From Ceratothoa steindachneri (taxonomy: Eukaryota > Arthropoda > Malacostraca > Isopoda > Cymothoidae), in contig OZ018321.1 in assembly GCA_963969495.1 (NCBI GenBank), positions 125,616,218-125,680,217 on the forward strand: a DNA stretch of 64,000 nt. The letters run 5' to 3'. The notes beneath the pieces are model-generated. The model searched no databases and had not been told where the DNA came from. It was given only the letters and a program-made list of their open reading frames with translations. Each line of letters opens with the position of its first letter. Positions within the stretch are counted from its first letter, which is position 1. Made by a program: the position numbers and the translations under genes. Below, one piece after another: positions 33,664 through 44,617 of the stretch.

Positions 33664-34390
33664 AAAACATGTTTAGGAATAGTCGAAAACAAAAAATACA
33701 AATATATTCATTATGAGGAAAATATGCAACAATGTAATCGTATACTTGTTTGACCAAGTCTTTGCCTTTGTTTCTCATTCGCCATAGAAATTTAAATAAA
33801 TAATAATCCATTAAAGATCGTGCATTGCCTGCTTGTATTTCGGATCTTTTGATAGCCCAAAGGGATTCTATTTTTTTCGTATCTTCCTCTGCTAATGGAC
33901 CCATAAATTACATTGAGTGCTCCAAAGTAAAATGTTTATTGCGCATATCTTACAATAACGCTATGCCACGAGAAGAATACCACTTTTTTGTAATGCATAT
34001 TTTGCCTGGTAGAACGCATTCTTTCAGTATATTTAATAATATTTCTGCTGATCTATCGGATATAGAATATATGAAACAATCAGTTATCTCACTACAAATC
34101 CTACCAAACACCTACTGCTGAGCATACACTCTTTTTACGTTGTTTTAACCGAGTGTCTTTTCGCAATCAAACACTTAAGTTCCATTCGCATTTATTACCG
34201 TGTCAACGGCAATGCAAAAATGCTAATAAAAGTTTCATAATTGTCAATTCTTGCAAAGTCGCTGTTTATGCAAAACACCTAATTTTGCAAATACTACACG
34301 AGGATTTCTGTGAATGTAATTTCTCTTGTGAGTTCGTAAATTACCATCTTTTAGGATCTAAAATTGAAAGAAATAGTAATGAATGAGAGA
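33653..34390 (-). pseudogene. Merlin/ISXO2-type transposase pseudogene, type 1
   Basis: The minus strand reads ISDRSAEILLNILKECVLPG, the block that in ISXO2/IS1595-domain transposases precedes the second catalytic acid (usual ERSAxTLLPIIxxxILPGTTIxSDxWxxY). It is followed by ITKKWYSS, where the expected Asp is replaced, then AEEDTKKIESLW and a helical C-terminal tail. The usual form of the last part is xGxHTQxIEsxW with a catalytic Glu, and IESLW keeps that Glu. The upstream part (34,140-34,390) has a short RLCKNC zinc-finger-like segment among stops. The protein would excise and insert a small DNA transposon. It differs clearly in sequence from the neighbouring type 2 gene. Confidence 0.62.
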
Positions 34391-34630
34391 TCAACTATTA
34401 AGCTATCTAAAGTTGTAGCTGAGTGACATAAAGGATGTTCTCTTAAGTTTCTATTTGTGAAAGGTCAGTTTGTCTTAACCTTCTAGTGTAAAGTCTGGTG
34501 TTAGTAATGTTAGAAAGGTTGGGATGGTTTTCCTTCTAAGTTAAGTCTATCACAAATCTCCCATTACGGAATTCTAACGTGGATTTAAAATCAGAATATA
34601 TCGTTTTGTTCCAAAATATGATGGTTTATC
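34391..34630. other. A+T-rich gap between the two Merlin-type remnants
   Basis: No feature is recognised. Confidence 0.5.
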
Positions 34631-34752
34631 GGATCAACTAAAGAATCCGCCACCCAGAATTACTCAACTAGACAATCTGCCACTCGGCTTTTATATAAAC
34701 AATAAATAATTATAAAAAATTGGATTATTTTACTTTTTTATAGAGTAAAAAC

Positions 34753-35655
34753 CTATCGTGAATATAGTTCTCTTATATGTTCGCATAAATAATGAAAAGC
34801 ATTGGTTCTAAACCTATCTCGCCACATCATTTCAGTTAAATAAATTGCTAATAAATTTCTTCGACAACCTCGCATTTGTTTCATTTTCTGTTTCTGTTTA
34901 TTCCAATATGACTCAATAGCTTGGGTATGCACACCCGTGTGAGGATCCACAAAGTTCATGCTATGATTTACTGTCCTGTGCTTAAGTCCAAGATCTCGTT
35001 GAACATGGCGATAAGCTTTCTATTCATCCGTGTGAATAACAGAACCGAGTCGTACAACAGCATCGATTATTCCAAGAAGCTTAATGAAATCTCGGCGATT
35101 TACAATTTCCATGTAGCCAACAGCTTAAGTGAAACTAGTGTCCACTAGCCAAAAAACCCAAATGGGTTTTTCATTTTCTCGTCCTCTGTGGTGCTTTACT
35201 TTATGGGCAAAGCAGGATTAATTGGCTTGAGCAATGATTCCAGGTCCCCCCAGTTGAATTCGATGCCTCTCAAAGTACCTTTGGCATTCTTTACGAAATA
35301 AATTGAAAATGTCAATGAAAGTGTTTTCGCAGATTGACACCATATTAACTGCATTTTTTACACTTTCTTGGATGCACCATAAATACATTATGTGTAACCA
35401 AACACTTAATTTCAAATTGGACCTCTCGAAAAAAAAATCCTCTTCTGATTGAAGTAACACATGCTATATACTTTTGGCATTGTCGATTGTATCAACGCAA
35501 CTGATAGCCGTCTTTCAAAGATTTACGCTTACACAAATTCAACTGCTCGTTGGAATAAATTTAGTTCATTTGGCTCTTAAAAACGCTTTTATTTTCCATA
35601 AATACTATGGTGGGCATGGCATCTTCTTGTACTAATAATGGCATGAGTGTATCTC
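34753..35655 (-). pseudogene. Merlin/ISXO2-type transposase pseudogene, type 2
   Basis: About 300 codons. An N-terminal part (KRKSLKDGYQ, the usual zinc-finger-adjacent block) is separated by a frameshift in an A-run near 35,435. Then RSNLKLSVWLHIMYLW, FNLFRKECQRYFERH, QLGGPGI and SCFAHKVKHHRGR follow. The catalytic core is VIHTDE-stop-KAYR (usual HTDEWKAY), HSMNFVDPHTGVHTQAIESYW and a C-terminal helical tail. Three in-frame stops lie at about 35,210, 35,120 and 35,025, but no further frameshift is seen across 235 codons. The motif order and spacing are those of Merlin transposases. The gene is dead but better preserved than the type 1 copy next to it. Confidence 0.85.
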
Positions 35656-35917
35656 GCTAAAAGTTATAAGCATATTATCAACTACATATATGTATTTCCA
35701 ACTTTTATGATTTCAAATCGTATCTTTTGTCTTATCTTAGTGAGTAACTGATAAAATATAAATGATATGACAAATATGTTATAACTATTATATGTCCACT
35801 CAAAGTTGAGAGTACCTTTAACCTTTTTTGACTTTAAATCTTATCATTTGGATTTTATGTAGATTAGATTCTGAATAAATAATTTATAATGTCAACTTTA
35901 GAATCTTTAAGTCTCCA

Positions 35918-36035
35918 ACTGTAGAATCTGCCACCAAGAATTACTCAACTGAAGAATCCGCCACCCAGAATTACTCAACTCGAGAATCCGCCACCCAGAA
36001 TTACTCAACTCGAGAATCAACCACCCTGATTTACT
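35918..36035. repeat. 30-bp tandem repeat at Merlin-like right end
   Basis: About four units of roughly 30 bp containing GAATCCGCCACCCAGAATTA then CTCAACT. Two adjacent units are nearly identical and the outer ones diverged. A further copy is at 34,645-34,675, near the opposite end of the Merlin-like element. Confidence 0.85.
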
Positions 36036-36036
36036 C

Positions 36037-36063
36037 ACCTGGAGAACCCGCGGCGGGTTCTCC
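36037..36063. repeat. G+C-rich palindrome
   Basis: TGGAGAACCCGC is followed by GGCGGGTTCTCCA, a near-perfect 12-bp inverted repeat in A+T-rich DNA. It sits exactly between the tandem repeats and the outer edge of IR2 left arm, and probably forms the terminus of the Merlin-like element. Confidence 0.8.
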
Positions 36064-36069
36064 AGTTGC

Positions 36070-38545
36070 TCAAGTTTATCTTTACCAAGTGAATTTCAGG
36101 ATGGCTTCTCTTTACTAATTAGAAGATTATCTTCAAACGTCGAAATACAAAATTTTAAGGTTACTTATTTTTAAGCATAAATTCAGTATTACAAGTTGAT
36201 TCAAACAGACAATCAAACCCCTTCTGGACCGCTGTTATTTCGAGAAAGAAATCCAGCATTTACTTAAAGATGATCCATTACCAATCATCAATTTTATGAA
36301 GCAAAAGTGTCTACTAAAGAACGAACTTAAGTGCAAAAGTGTTTACACATTGAAATAAAAAAGAAGATCTATAATGGAAAAATTTGTGTAGAAGTGCTAA
36401 AATAAACAGTGTAGCAAAACAAATGTGACTTTTCAATTCGTATTTATTCTTGTATTTAATTTAAAGATATCATCACAGAACAGGATTGAAAGAATTTTTA
36501 GTGCTGTTAAGAAATTTCTGTTTAAGCAGGCAAGGTAATGAATATTTCTAAATTTACGCTAATTGATATGTATAGGTTCTTTCGCTAAATCTGCACAAAG
36601 CATTTTCACAAAGTATATTCATTAATTAACCTAAATATTTGCGAAGCAATTGCCAGTTGTAATGTCACTTTATTAAATAAATTTGTTGAAATGTTTTGAG
36701 ATTTCCTTCCCATTATTTCTTCTTTAGGGATGGCTTATCGTTACCAAGTAAATGTCAGGATAGCTTCTCTTTACTAGAGGTTGGTGGGATGGCTTATATT
36801 TCCTTGATCCCAATAAATTCCTTGGTGAACAATACTTTATAGACCTTTACTTTCAAAGGACAATACCTTGAAATTTTACGCAAACCTTCGCAATTGAAGA
36901 AGTTCAAATAAATCCCAACGGATGCCAACGAAAGATAGATTCACAGTGGCGAAGCGCATATAATTCCGAATAGATAATAGTAAAAATACGACCTTTGACA
37001 CGATAAAATATAAAAAAATGTTAGCATAAAGATATAGAATGACCAAATGACGTAACATAAATTTCGGCTAGGTGAGGGCAGCCTTAATGTTTAAGAACAT
37101 ACTAAATACGTAAGTTTTCCCCTTTCGGGTAACTCCTTTCTGAGGGGGTAAACAAAAAATGACTGGATTCAGAAGAGATTGTCATTCTGATCACGACCCC
37201 AAGGCCTTGCATAAATTCAAAAAGTCGAAAGTCGATACTGACTTTCAAGCACTTTGCTTAGAACGCTTAAACAAATTCAAGCTTAAGAGTTTGATAGAGT
37301 TAGTGGGATTGGTTTATTATAATTTGAGTTGGTTAATTGGACCATTCGAAAGGATAGATAATGGTAAAAGAGCACCTTTTGACACTTTAAAATATAAAGG
37401 ATTAAGTTGTCAACCTTACTGTAAAATGATAATTGTTATTATCCTAGAGTTCTATTCCATAGCTGTAGATGAGCCACATATATAATGACTACGGAACAGT
37501 GACCGAAATTTGCTTGTCGAATAGAGCAAACTCTATAATGAGGCATTTATTTGCCTTAAAATCGATGCATTCGGAATTTTAATATTGAAGGGGTAAAAAC
37601 CTGCAGCGTGATTAAATTTCATATTTAACAAGATTTATCTTTCTATTAAAATGTATAATTTAACGACTGAAATAATTATTAGTAAATATGCTCTCTCGGA
37701 ATAATAGTAATGAATAATTAATGGGAAAATATTTTAAGCAAAATGCTACTTCAGATCTCATTAGCACCATGAAAGTTCAAGAGAGAAGCCATTAATACAC
37801 CGTTTTCAAAAACGTCTGAAATTAATTAGCTAAAATTTTAAATAGTAATTAGATTCTTTCATTTATTTTCTAAGTTTAACTTCTTACTAATACAAAATCA
37901 GGGCTAAATAATATAATATTCAGATATGAAATAAATTCAAACTCATTGAGGAAGAATAGAGGTAATAAAAGTGGATAAATAAACTCAATAAACAGGAATT
38001 AAATTCTAGCAGCAAAGAGGTGAATACAATATTCAGATATCATTGGTGAGTCTTCTAAGTCTATCCTTCAAGATAAAATGGCCAGACAAATGAATAACCA
38101 TCCAAATGAAAGTTAATTATCCCCTACAAGCCATCTTAGATAAACCCACATCAATGCAAATCTACCTTAATCCATATTTTACGAACAACAAGTCTAGGAT
38201 TAAAATTAATCTCCGACGTCATTCACCGTCATCTTCTCATTCGAATGGCCTTTAAACGGAATGGCGCGCATTCAATCGCAAACTTAGGATTTTGAACTTC
38301 AGTTGACTGAAAAATCACAGAGAATACGATGTGGTATATAATAGGGTAATTTCAAACGCACGGAGAGATTTAGGTCTAAATGTATGTAAAATGAATGCAG
38401 AAGGAAAGGAATTTACTCTATACCTTTGCCCATAAAAGGTTATCAAAAAACGGTGAAGTAAGTAGGTAAAATTTTTATGAAATACATAGCCTTAATAGGC
38501 AACTTGTGGTGCTAGGGGAGCACAATTTTCCCGAACCTTCCCTCA
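36070..38545 (+). repeat. IR2 left arm (large inverted repeat)
   Basis: Reverse complement of 52,965-57,420. Mirrored landmarks: the CAAGTTGCCTATTA-type inner edge, the block around 38,220-38,350, the 37,159-37,485 block, AAGCCATCC-type motifs, and the outer block at 36,255-36,340. A segment of about 130 bp (36,120-36,250) is present only here. The 2.2-kb block 53,986-56,163 is present only in the right arm. The mirrored open frames (37,159-37,485 here and 56,164-56,406 there) encode no recognisable protein. Confidence 0.92.
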
Positions 38546-38790
38546 ATAGACAACTAAACCTGGTACCAGTCGGAGGTAAAAACAATGTTATTTTAAGTTC
38601 TGATTACCTTGCTGAGAAAATGACCGCAATATTTAAATGGCATTGTTATTTTTTATTGACTTGATAATACTAAAACGTGGATTAACTTGGTTTTCAAACT
38701 TTATTCCTTAAAATCAAATTATATTTAACCTAAAAATATTAAGATATTGATTAACTTATAATATTTTTTTATTACTTATTTAATGACTTA

Positions 38791-40073
38791 CAAGGGGCGG
38801 TCAATAAGTTTTTCGAATCAGTAGGGCAAAACAGAGGAAGGGGGATGGCTGTTTGTGGGGGTGTTAGGACAAGTTATGACAGGTCAGGACCTGCAGCCGC
38901 ACGTTCCTGCCTCGTCTATTTAAGAAGCAGTAGCTGATCGCAAAACTTCAGTCACAAATTTTCCAACAATGGAGAAGGTTGAGCACCGCACAGTTATCAA
39001 ATTTTGACCAAGGAAGGCAAGAATGCAAAAGAGATCCATGAACGCACGATTGCAGTGTACACAGACACTGCCCCTTCATATGCAACTATTGCTCGCTGGA
39101 ATATGGAGTTCCGCCATGGTCGTGAGTCCCTTGAAGATGACCCATGTCCAGGACGCCCATCAGACGTGACCAACGAGTACAATGTGGCCCGTGTGGAGAG
39201 GATGATCCTCGAAAATCGACGGGTGAAGATCCAAGAAATCGAGCGAGAACTTAAAATATCACATGGAAGTGTTTTCAACGACAATTTGGCCATGACCAAG
39301 GCGTCTGCCCGTTGGGTCCCTAGAAATCTCACGCCCCATGATCGACTTCAAGGTCGTCAAAGTTCTGAGGAGATGCTGCTCCTGTACAACCAAGACCCGA
39401 AGGGATTCGAATCACGCATAGTAACAAGTGATGAAACGTGGGTCCATCACTGCGATCTCAAGACCAGGCTTGAAAGCATAGCCTGGAAGGACAGGGGCTC
39501 TCCGACTTCCATCAAGTTCCGGACCCAACCCTCAGCCAGGAAGATCATGGCCACCATCTTCGGAGATTGTGAAAGAGTGTTGATGGTGGAATATGCGCCT
39601 CGTTTAAGGAGCATCACAGGCCAATATTACGCTGAGGAACTGGCTGGGTTAAAGAAGTGCATCCGTCAAAAGCGGCGCGGCAAGTTGACACACGGTGTCC
39701 TGCTCCTCCACGACAATGTCCCTGTCCACAAGGCCAGAGTTGCACAAGCTGCCCTGCGCAAGTGCGGATTCGAGGAGCTCAACCACCCCCCTACAATCAA
39801 GATCTAGCCCCTAGCGACTCCTTTTTATTCCACCAGCTCAAGGCTGCACTGCGTGGACGCCGGTTTGGGGACGATAAAGATGTCCAGCTCGCCGTCCAGG
39901 AGTGGATTGAACAACAGTCGGGAGATTTCTGGTTGTCGTGAATTCGAAGCCTCAGGGACAAGTGGCGCAAGTGCATTGAAGTCGAGGGTAGTTATATTGA
40001 AAAATAATAAAACACTTTTCCTCATATCTCGTTTCCTTATATCCGAATTGAAAAACTTATTGACCGCCCATCG
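38791..40073 (+). mobile_element. mariner element, copy 4 (best preserved)
   Basis: 1,283 bp between TA dinucleotides (38,789-38,790 and 40,074-40,075). The ends are CAAGGGGCGGTCAATAAG and CTTATTGACCGCCCATCG. Same family as copies 1-3. It lies about 250 bp inside IR2 left arm and has no partner near the right arm, so it inserted into the spacer independently of the arms. Confidence 0.95.
38969..40007 (+). pseudogene. mariner transposase, nearly intact (copy 4)
   Basis: Starts at ATG (MEKVEHRTVIKF) and ends GSYIEK then TAA. The long central frame (39,004-39,807) carries the HTH region (TIARWNMEFRHGRESLEDD), WVPRNLTPHD, first Asp in VTSDETWVHH and second Asp in LLHDNVPVHKA. The third Asp (DLAPSDSFLF) lies in the next frame. 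Compared with the other copies, three lesions stand out. A single base is missing in a T-run near 39,001. A 12-bp in-frame deletion lies at about 39,270, just before DNLAMTK. A single base is missing in a C-run near 39,790, which shifts the frame before the third Asp. The catalytic triad is thus present but split over frames. Closest to functional of the four. Confidence 0.94.
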
Positions 40074-40075
40074 TA

Positions 40076-40425
40076 GTTATACTAATGGATTTATGGATTA
40101 ATTTTCCTTAAGTAGCTCACACCTTAAAATGATATTCTTAATGCGACTAGAAGTCGATTTTATATGTAAAATATTCACTCGTTATTTCTGAGTTTCCACT
40201 GCATTGCATTACCCAGAAACAGATTTTGGCAGGTTGAGAGATATTTTTATCTCTTTCATGACCTACGCTTAATGCTGGTACATAATTTCTTGAGGTTTTA
40301 CATGCTGCCAAACACCACACCACCATCCACGAAGGTCGGATGAAAGTAATAACCTTGAAGTCATTGCAACATGTCGTGGTATGACATTAAATTATATCAA
40401 TACCATATTATATCTATGGAAGAGG
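40076..40425. other. no identified gene
   Basis: A+T-rich; nothing recognised. Confidence 0.5.
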
Positions 40426-40429
40426 ACCA

Positions 40430-41414
40430 CTAGCTTGAAAGCGAACCGACAAAAGGGACGGAAAACCATGCGTTCAGACGGCTGAGTAACGAGAGAGTGC
40501 AAAGAGGTCAGGAAAATTATAGACAATGGCAAAGTTCAAGTTTATTTAAAGAGACTTGTACAAAAATAGAATTTTATTTACACAAAAAAATAATAAGAGA
40601 ATTAAAGGGTAAAATTACCTCAGAGAATTAACGTGCAAAAATCACATCAATAAACGAAGGGGAGAAGATTATCTCAATTGGGTTACTGAAGGGGGGAGTG
40701 GGGTTGGCTTACGGATGTCTTCTGTTCGTGAGGTGAGACCGCTCGGACTTCAGAGCGTGAGGTTGGAGTGATGACGGTTCTCCAAAAGCAAAGGGGGGGG
40801 GTAACTTCCGGTCCAGGGGAGAGTATTTCGGCTACTCGAAATAAAGGAAGTTTTGACAGGAGTTCATGAAAGAAGTCGGAAAAATCACTCGGGGGCGATC
40901 GTTCAGTGGAATTACCTCCTAGTTAGGGGCTAATTCCAAATACACAAAATAGTTCAGCTGTCACTTTGCTTTGTTGCTAGCACTTGACTTGGAACCATGG
41001 GAAAATCTTCTTGGTTCTGGCAAGACTCCTCAACTCTGTGTCTCTTCCGGGGAGTCGAGCGTTATTTATGTCCGAGGCTCTCCGGGTAGTCGAGCGTTAT
41101 TTATGTCCGAGGCTCTCCCCAGAGTTGGGGGATTAGTGGGAAACAGCTCTACTCTCGAAGGACCTCGAATCTTCTTGCAGAGCTATTTTAGCCCGTATAA
41201 AGGTGAATCGTTGGGGGGACTCAATTCGAGGCTACCGCTTTTGGAAGGGGGGGAGGAAGCTTACCAGTTTAGGCCTAGCCGGGCCTTCTGCTGCACATGG
41301 GAGTTTATTTCTGCTAAAGATCTTCCACGTGGGGATTCCCTCACACAACAACAATAATACAGGACTAAATATCCCCTTTTAATGCATAAATAAAGGATCG
41401 ATTTCCCACCAACA
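40430..41414 (-). mobile_element. possible solo LTR (G+C-rich island)
   Basis: A compositional island with LTR-like marks on the minus strand. It starts TGTTGGTGGGAAATC (41,414). It carries AATAAA signals near 40,575 and 40,550, followed by pyrimidine-rich sequence toward 40,430. A 35-bp tandem duplication lies inside. I could not find a clean CA end, a target duplication or internal coding sequence. The 128-codon plus-strand frame at 40,971-41,357 has no recognisable domain and is probably chance. A different mobile or regulatory origin is possible. Confidence 0.3.
41054..41123. repeat. 35-bp direct tandem duplication
   Basis: GTCGAGCGTTATTTATGTCC and the following 15 bases occur at 41,054 and again at 41,089, essentially identical. 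Confidence 0.95.
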
Positions 41415-41429
41415 TTTCAACATTTGGGA

Positions 41430-42580
41430 ACCGAAAGCTACTACACTTTGCGGGTTCCCATTTACCGTAGATGTAAGCGTTGCTGTTAAATCTCTTATCT
41501 ATTTATAATTCAAAGTAACATTTTTTTACAGTTATTGCCATAAAAGGTTAGCTCTTCACTCAAGTAAATCTTGGTTTCTATTTCAAATTTATATAAATTT
41601 TATAATATTTTTATTCAAATAGAATTTTCTCATAACTCTAGTCTGCTGCTTCAGTCTGACACCTTGGTTCGTTAATATTCTAAGGGCAGTTCCATGACAC
41701 AATCCTAAGCAATAGCCTGGATGATCTTTTCTTTTGAATATCCCTTAGAAATTGCAAAATTATGATTTTTATTTTAACTGTTGAAGATTTACTGATAGCC
41801 ATTTGTTTTTATTGTTCTATCAAAGACTTAAGTAAAATGCAGCTTTGCAATTCAGTTTAACAGAAAACAAACACCGTGGATAATTAACGCTTTGTCACTC
41901 ACAAAGCTCTTTTGTGCTCTCTACTAGACACAACTTGCGCAGGCACAACTGCTAATGCTGACATAAATTGTATGCTTTGGCTTATATGCATTGCTTTGAT
42001 TCAACTCCTAAGCGAACAAAGGCATTGACTGCTCGGAATGAGTTTTAAGAATGTTGAATATATTCTTTTTACTTTTGAAGAATGCTTGAAAAAAGATTGA
42101 AGTTTTTACTTTATTAACATACACAGTAACTAATTCATTAAACTATATTAATTGAATATGCCCAAAAAAATTATAAGAAAAATATGGGATTATGCACTTC
42201 AAAGGGAATTGTTTATAATGAATTTACTATTATTACAAAGAATATATTGCTTCACTTTAGGCCTTCTGAAAGCAAAGTTACCCCAGGAATAGATACAAAT
42301 GTATCTCATCGAATATTATATTGGTGGTGATAACGTACAGAGTTTATTAAATGTTCTTTGAGTTCCATGAATTAAACAGAAAAGCATGTGGTAACCATCC
42401 GAGTAATTGGAGAAGTATGCTTTGATGAGTTGCTTGTCGATGAAGCAATTGGACGGAAAGCGGTGATCTTTGCCTTGGAATGATGGGAGTTGGAGTATTT
42501 CTTTAACTGGGGGTTATTGGTATTGTCGGTGGGTTCATAACTTGCCTCTGTACTGACTGAAACTTGGCAACCAAAATGTT
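41430..42580. other. A+T-rich, no identified gene
   Basis: The 42,372-42,585 part may hold decayed downstream sequence of the Tc1-type fragment, but it cannot be read as such. Confidence 0.45.
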
Positions 42581-42585
42581 CTTCT

Positions 42586-42819
42586 TCACGAGTGCAGTAA
42601 TTTTGAGTTAGAAGTACTTTCGAAGACCTTTCTCGCCGCCAAACGGTTGACAATTTGAGATCTGACTGAACGGGGTTGATCTTTGAGGTCCTGCCCATTC
42701 TTGAACCTCTCTAAGACTCTTTGAACGGTTATACCGGTGTCGTTCATCCGCTTGGCGATATCGAACTTGTTGTGGCCTGCGCACAGGACAGCAAAGATCT
42801 CAAATATTGAGACTTCCAT
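42586..42819 (-). pseudogene. Tc1/mariner-type transposase N-terminal fragment
   Basis: From ATG (42,819) it reads MEVSIFEIFAVLCAGHNKFD, then IAKRMNDTGITVQRVLERFK, then a KDQPRS-type linker and VNRLAARKVFES. This is the first paired-type helix-turn-helix and linker of a Tc1/mariner-superfamily transposase. I associate this family with sea-louse genomes. The frame is lost after about 75 codons, and only LVKKNILVAKFQSV-like traces of the second helix follow. The catalytic domain is absent. It would have bound the element's inverted repeats. Neither terminal repeat was found. Confidence 0.65.
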
Positions 42820-42949
42820 CTCGATGCATATGCACACAATGGAAACGACGTTTGAATGACACGAGCAAGAAAAATACACCTTTAAGTTTATTTGACGTAA
42901 CTTTTTCTATCACACAGGTAAACCTCTTGAATTATAAAAAAGACTGTAA

Positions 42950-43247
42950 CAGAGCTTTAGAAGAACCCGGTATTCTGAGACGCCTAAATTGTACATTTTG
43001 CAGCGTTAGTTCGAAGTTCAACCTCTTGTAAACGTTCGAAGACTCTTATTAGATGTAAACTATGATCCTCGGTACTCAAATTTGGTACCAAATTATCTTC
43101 AAAAAATAGGTAATCAAGAACTCGTAACTCCGTGTCGATTAATGCTGAAGATTTTGACTGCGTTTTTTTGTTATATCTGCATACTGGCCTAATCCTAATG
43201 TCTAAATTTCGATATACTGGCAGTTTTTTTACTAGAATCTGAGTCAC
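42950..43247 (-). pseudogene. Ty3/Gypsy reverse transcriptase fragment
   Basis: The minus strand reads DYLFFEDNLVPNLSTEDHSL, then HLIRVFERLQEVELRTNAAK and CTI. This corresponds to the Gypsy RT block YLDDILVAS...HLxxVFxRLxxAGLxxNxxKC. The catalytic YxDD box is reduced to FFED. After a frameshift, GVSEYRVLL resembles the next block (GVxEVxFLG). Only about 60 codons are readable and no LTRs are identified. It lies between a Tc1 fragment and the CR1-like element. Confidence 0.6.
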
Positions 43248-43429
43248 TCGGTATTTGCAGTTATACCTTGACCAGATCGAACTTCACTTTAGTAACTATA
43301 AAATTATTACAATTATATAAATGTTAAAGTTATTGGTGATGACACGAGGAGGGAATTAAATGTTCTTTGAAGATTTGTGAAGTCAAGAAGAATACGTGTC
43401 GTAAAACTTGCCCGACAAATAGGAGTATG

Positions 43430-43501
43430 CTCTCACTCTCTTTTTTACTTTCTCTTTCTCTCAATCTTACTCCTCTCTTTCTCTCTCTTTCTCTCTCTCT
43501 A

Positions 43502-43568
<67 letters not shown>
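43430..43568. repeat. (CT)n microsatellite
   Basis: An almost pure CT dinucleotide run of about 70 bases is preceded by an impure pyrimidine tract. A shorter CT tract is at 43,680-43,710, next to the start of the CR1-like element. Confidence 0.95.
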
Positions 43569-43729
43569 AACGTTACTGGTATAATTGGTGTGTGCAGACA
43601 CTGGCTTTGTAGTGACTGATACACGCTAACTTGATAAGCTTATTTTATTATCCCAAAATTCAACGATTGTCGTGTACTCTTTCTCTTTCTCTCTCTCTCT
43701 CTCTTTCTTCATAAAGAAATTAGAGGGAG

Positions 43730-44617
43730 AGGTGACGCCCCCGTGTCGCCGGAGAAGAGCTTTTGTGGACCTTGGACTTTTCGAGCTATGTCGGTGGGGG
43801 TACCTCTTCTGGGTACCCCTGGTAGGGCTTCCCTTGTCGATTTGGTCGGAAACGAGGTTCCAGACTAAGTGCGTCATTCCTTCCTTTTTGTACTTTATCC
43901 TTTTACTTTTTTACTTTTATCCTATCTCTCCCACTTATACAAAAAAAAGGAAAAAAAGCCTACTCCTATCATGTCACTCTTTCCCTTTTTCCCCTCTATC
44001 TACATATAAGGACCTGGCAGCTACCTCATGCGTCAGAAGAGGGGCTTTGGAACCTCTATAAACAACGCCAATCGACGCTAACTGGTTGCGAGAGACTAGA
44101 AATAGAGGTGTCCTAGGCGTTGGGGCACGATGAATGGAATGAGGGTGGTGCCCCGTTAACCCCTTCCCTGGCGCGTAATTATTGACCATTCACAGTGACC
44201 GTTGACGGGTGCCTATGGTAGCATCGGTCCGAGGTGACGGCCCTTTGTTCCCACGCTGGTTTGCAGGCCAATAAAAAGCCTTTGGTCGAGTCTCTTGGTG
44301 TGGCGGAATATCCATTGAACGCTGCTCCGAGATCTTGGCCGTCGTGAAGGGAACTAGTAAGATTTTAGTACGGGGTGTGCTCCGTTGTTTACCTGGTGTG
44401 AAATCGATTGCCCCTTCGGTGACAGTCAGTGCTGCTTGGTTGAGAGCCATGGCACACCGAGGTTTAACGACTTGGTCGGACGAACAGCAGCACAAGGAGC
44501 GTGCCTTCTGAAAGATCCAAAACCTCTCCGATCAATAGGCGGGAGTGACTCACGCGGGGCGAACTCACCACCCCTTTCTTTTTTATTGAGTGGTCACAAA
44601 GTATTCAGAGATATAAA
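43730..44617 (+). other. putative 5' untranslated/promoter region of CR1-like element
   Basis: Non-coding leader with composition like the element and unlike the surroundings. It begins after the pyrimidine tracts and runs to the ORF1 start. No promoter motif was identified with confidence. Confidence 0.45.

Larger units (their letters stand above)
34632..36066 (-). mobile_element. Merlin-like DNA transposon (degenerate)
   Basis: A 1.4-kb unit around the type 2 ISXO2-domain transposase. The left end reads CAACTAAAGAATCCGCC. The right end reads GGCGGGTTCTCCAGTTG, an approximate inverted copy. Just inside both ends are direct copies of GAATCCGCCACCCAGAATTA. Merlin elements are about 1.4 kb with short inverted repeats and 8-9-bp target duplications. 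I could not establish the target duplication. Confidence 0.65.

Noticed and set aside
35918..36035. CRISPR-like array at the 30-bp tandem repeat
   Set aside because: The units are directly adjacent with no spacers, diverge in sequence and lie in a eukaryotic transposon end.
37159..37485. 108-codon frame in IR2 left arm, with a mirrored 80-codon frame at 56,164-56,406
   Set aside because: Preserved only because the arms are duplicates. No domain is recognised and similar R2 repeat copies do not keep it open.
40971..41357. 128-codon plus-strand frame
   Set aside because: It includes the 35-bp tandem duplication and has no recognisable domain; most likely chance in a G+C-rich island.
43367..43619. 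Ser/Leu-repeat proteins across the CT microsatellite
   Set aside because: Pure translation of a dinucleotide repeat.
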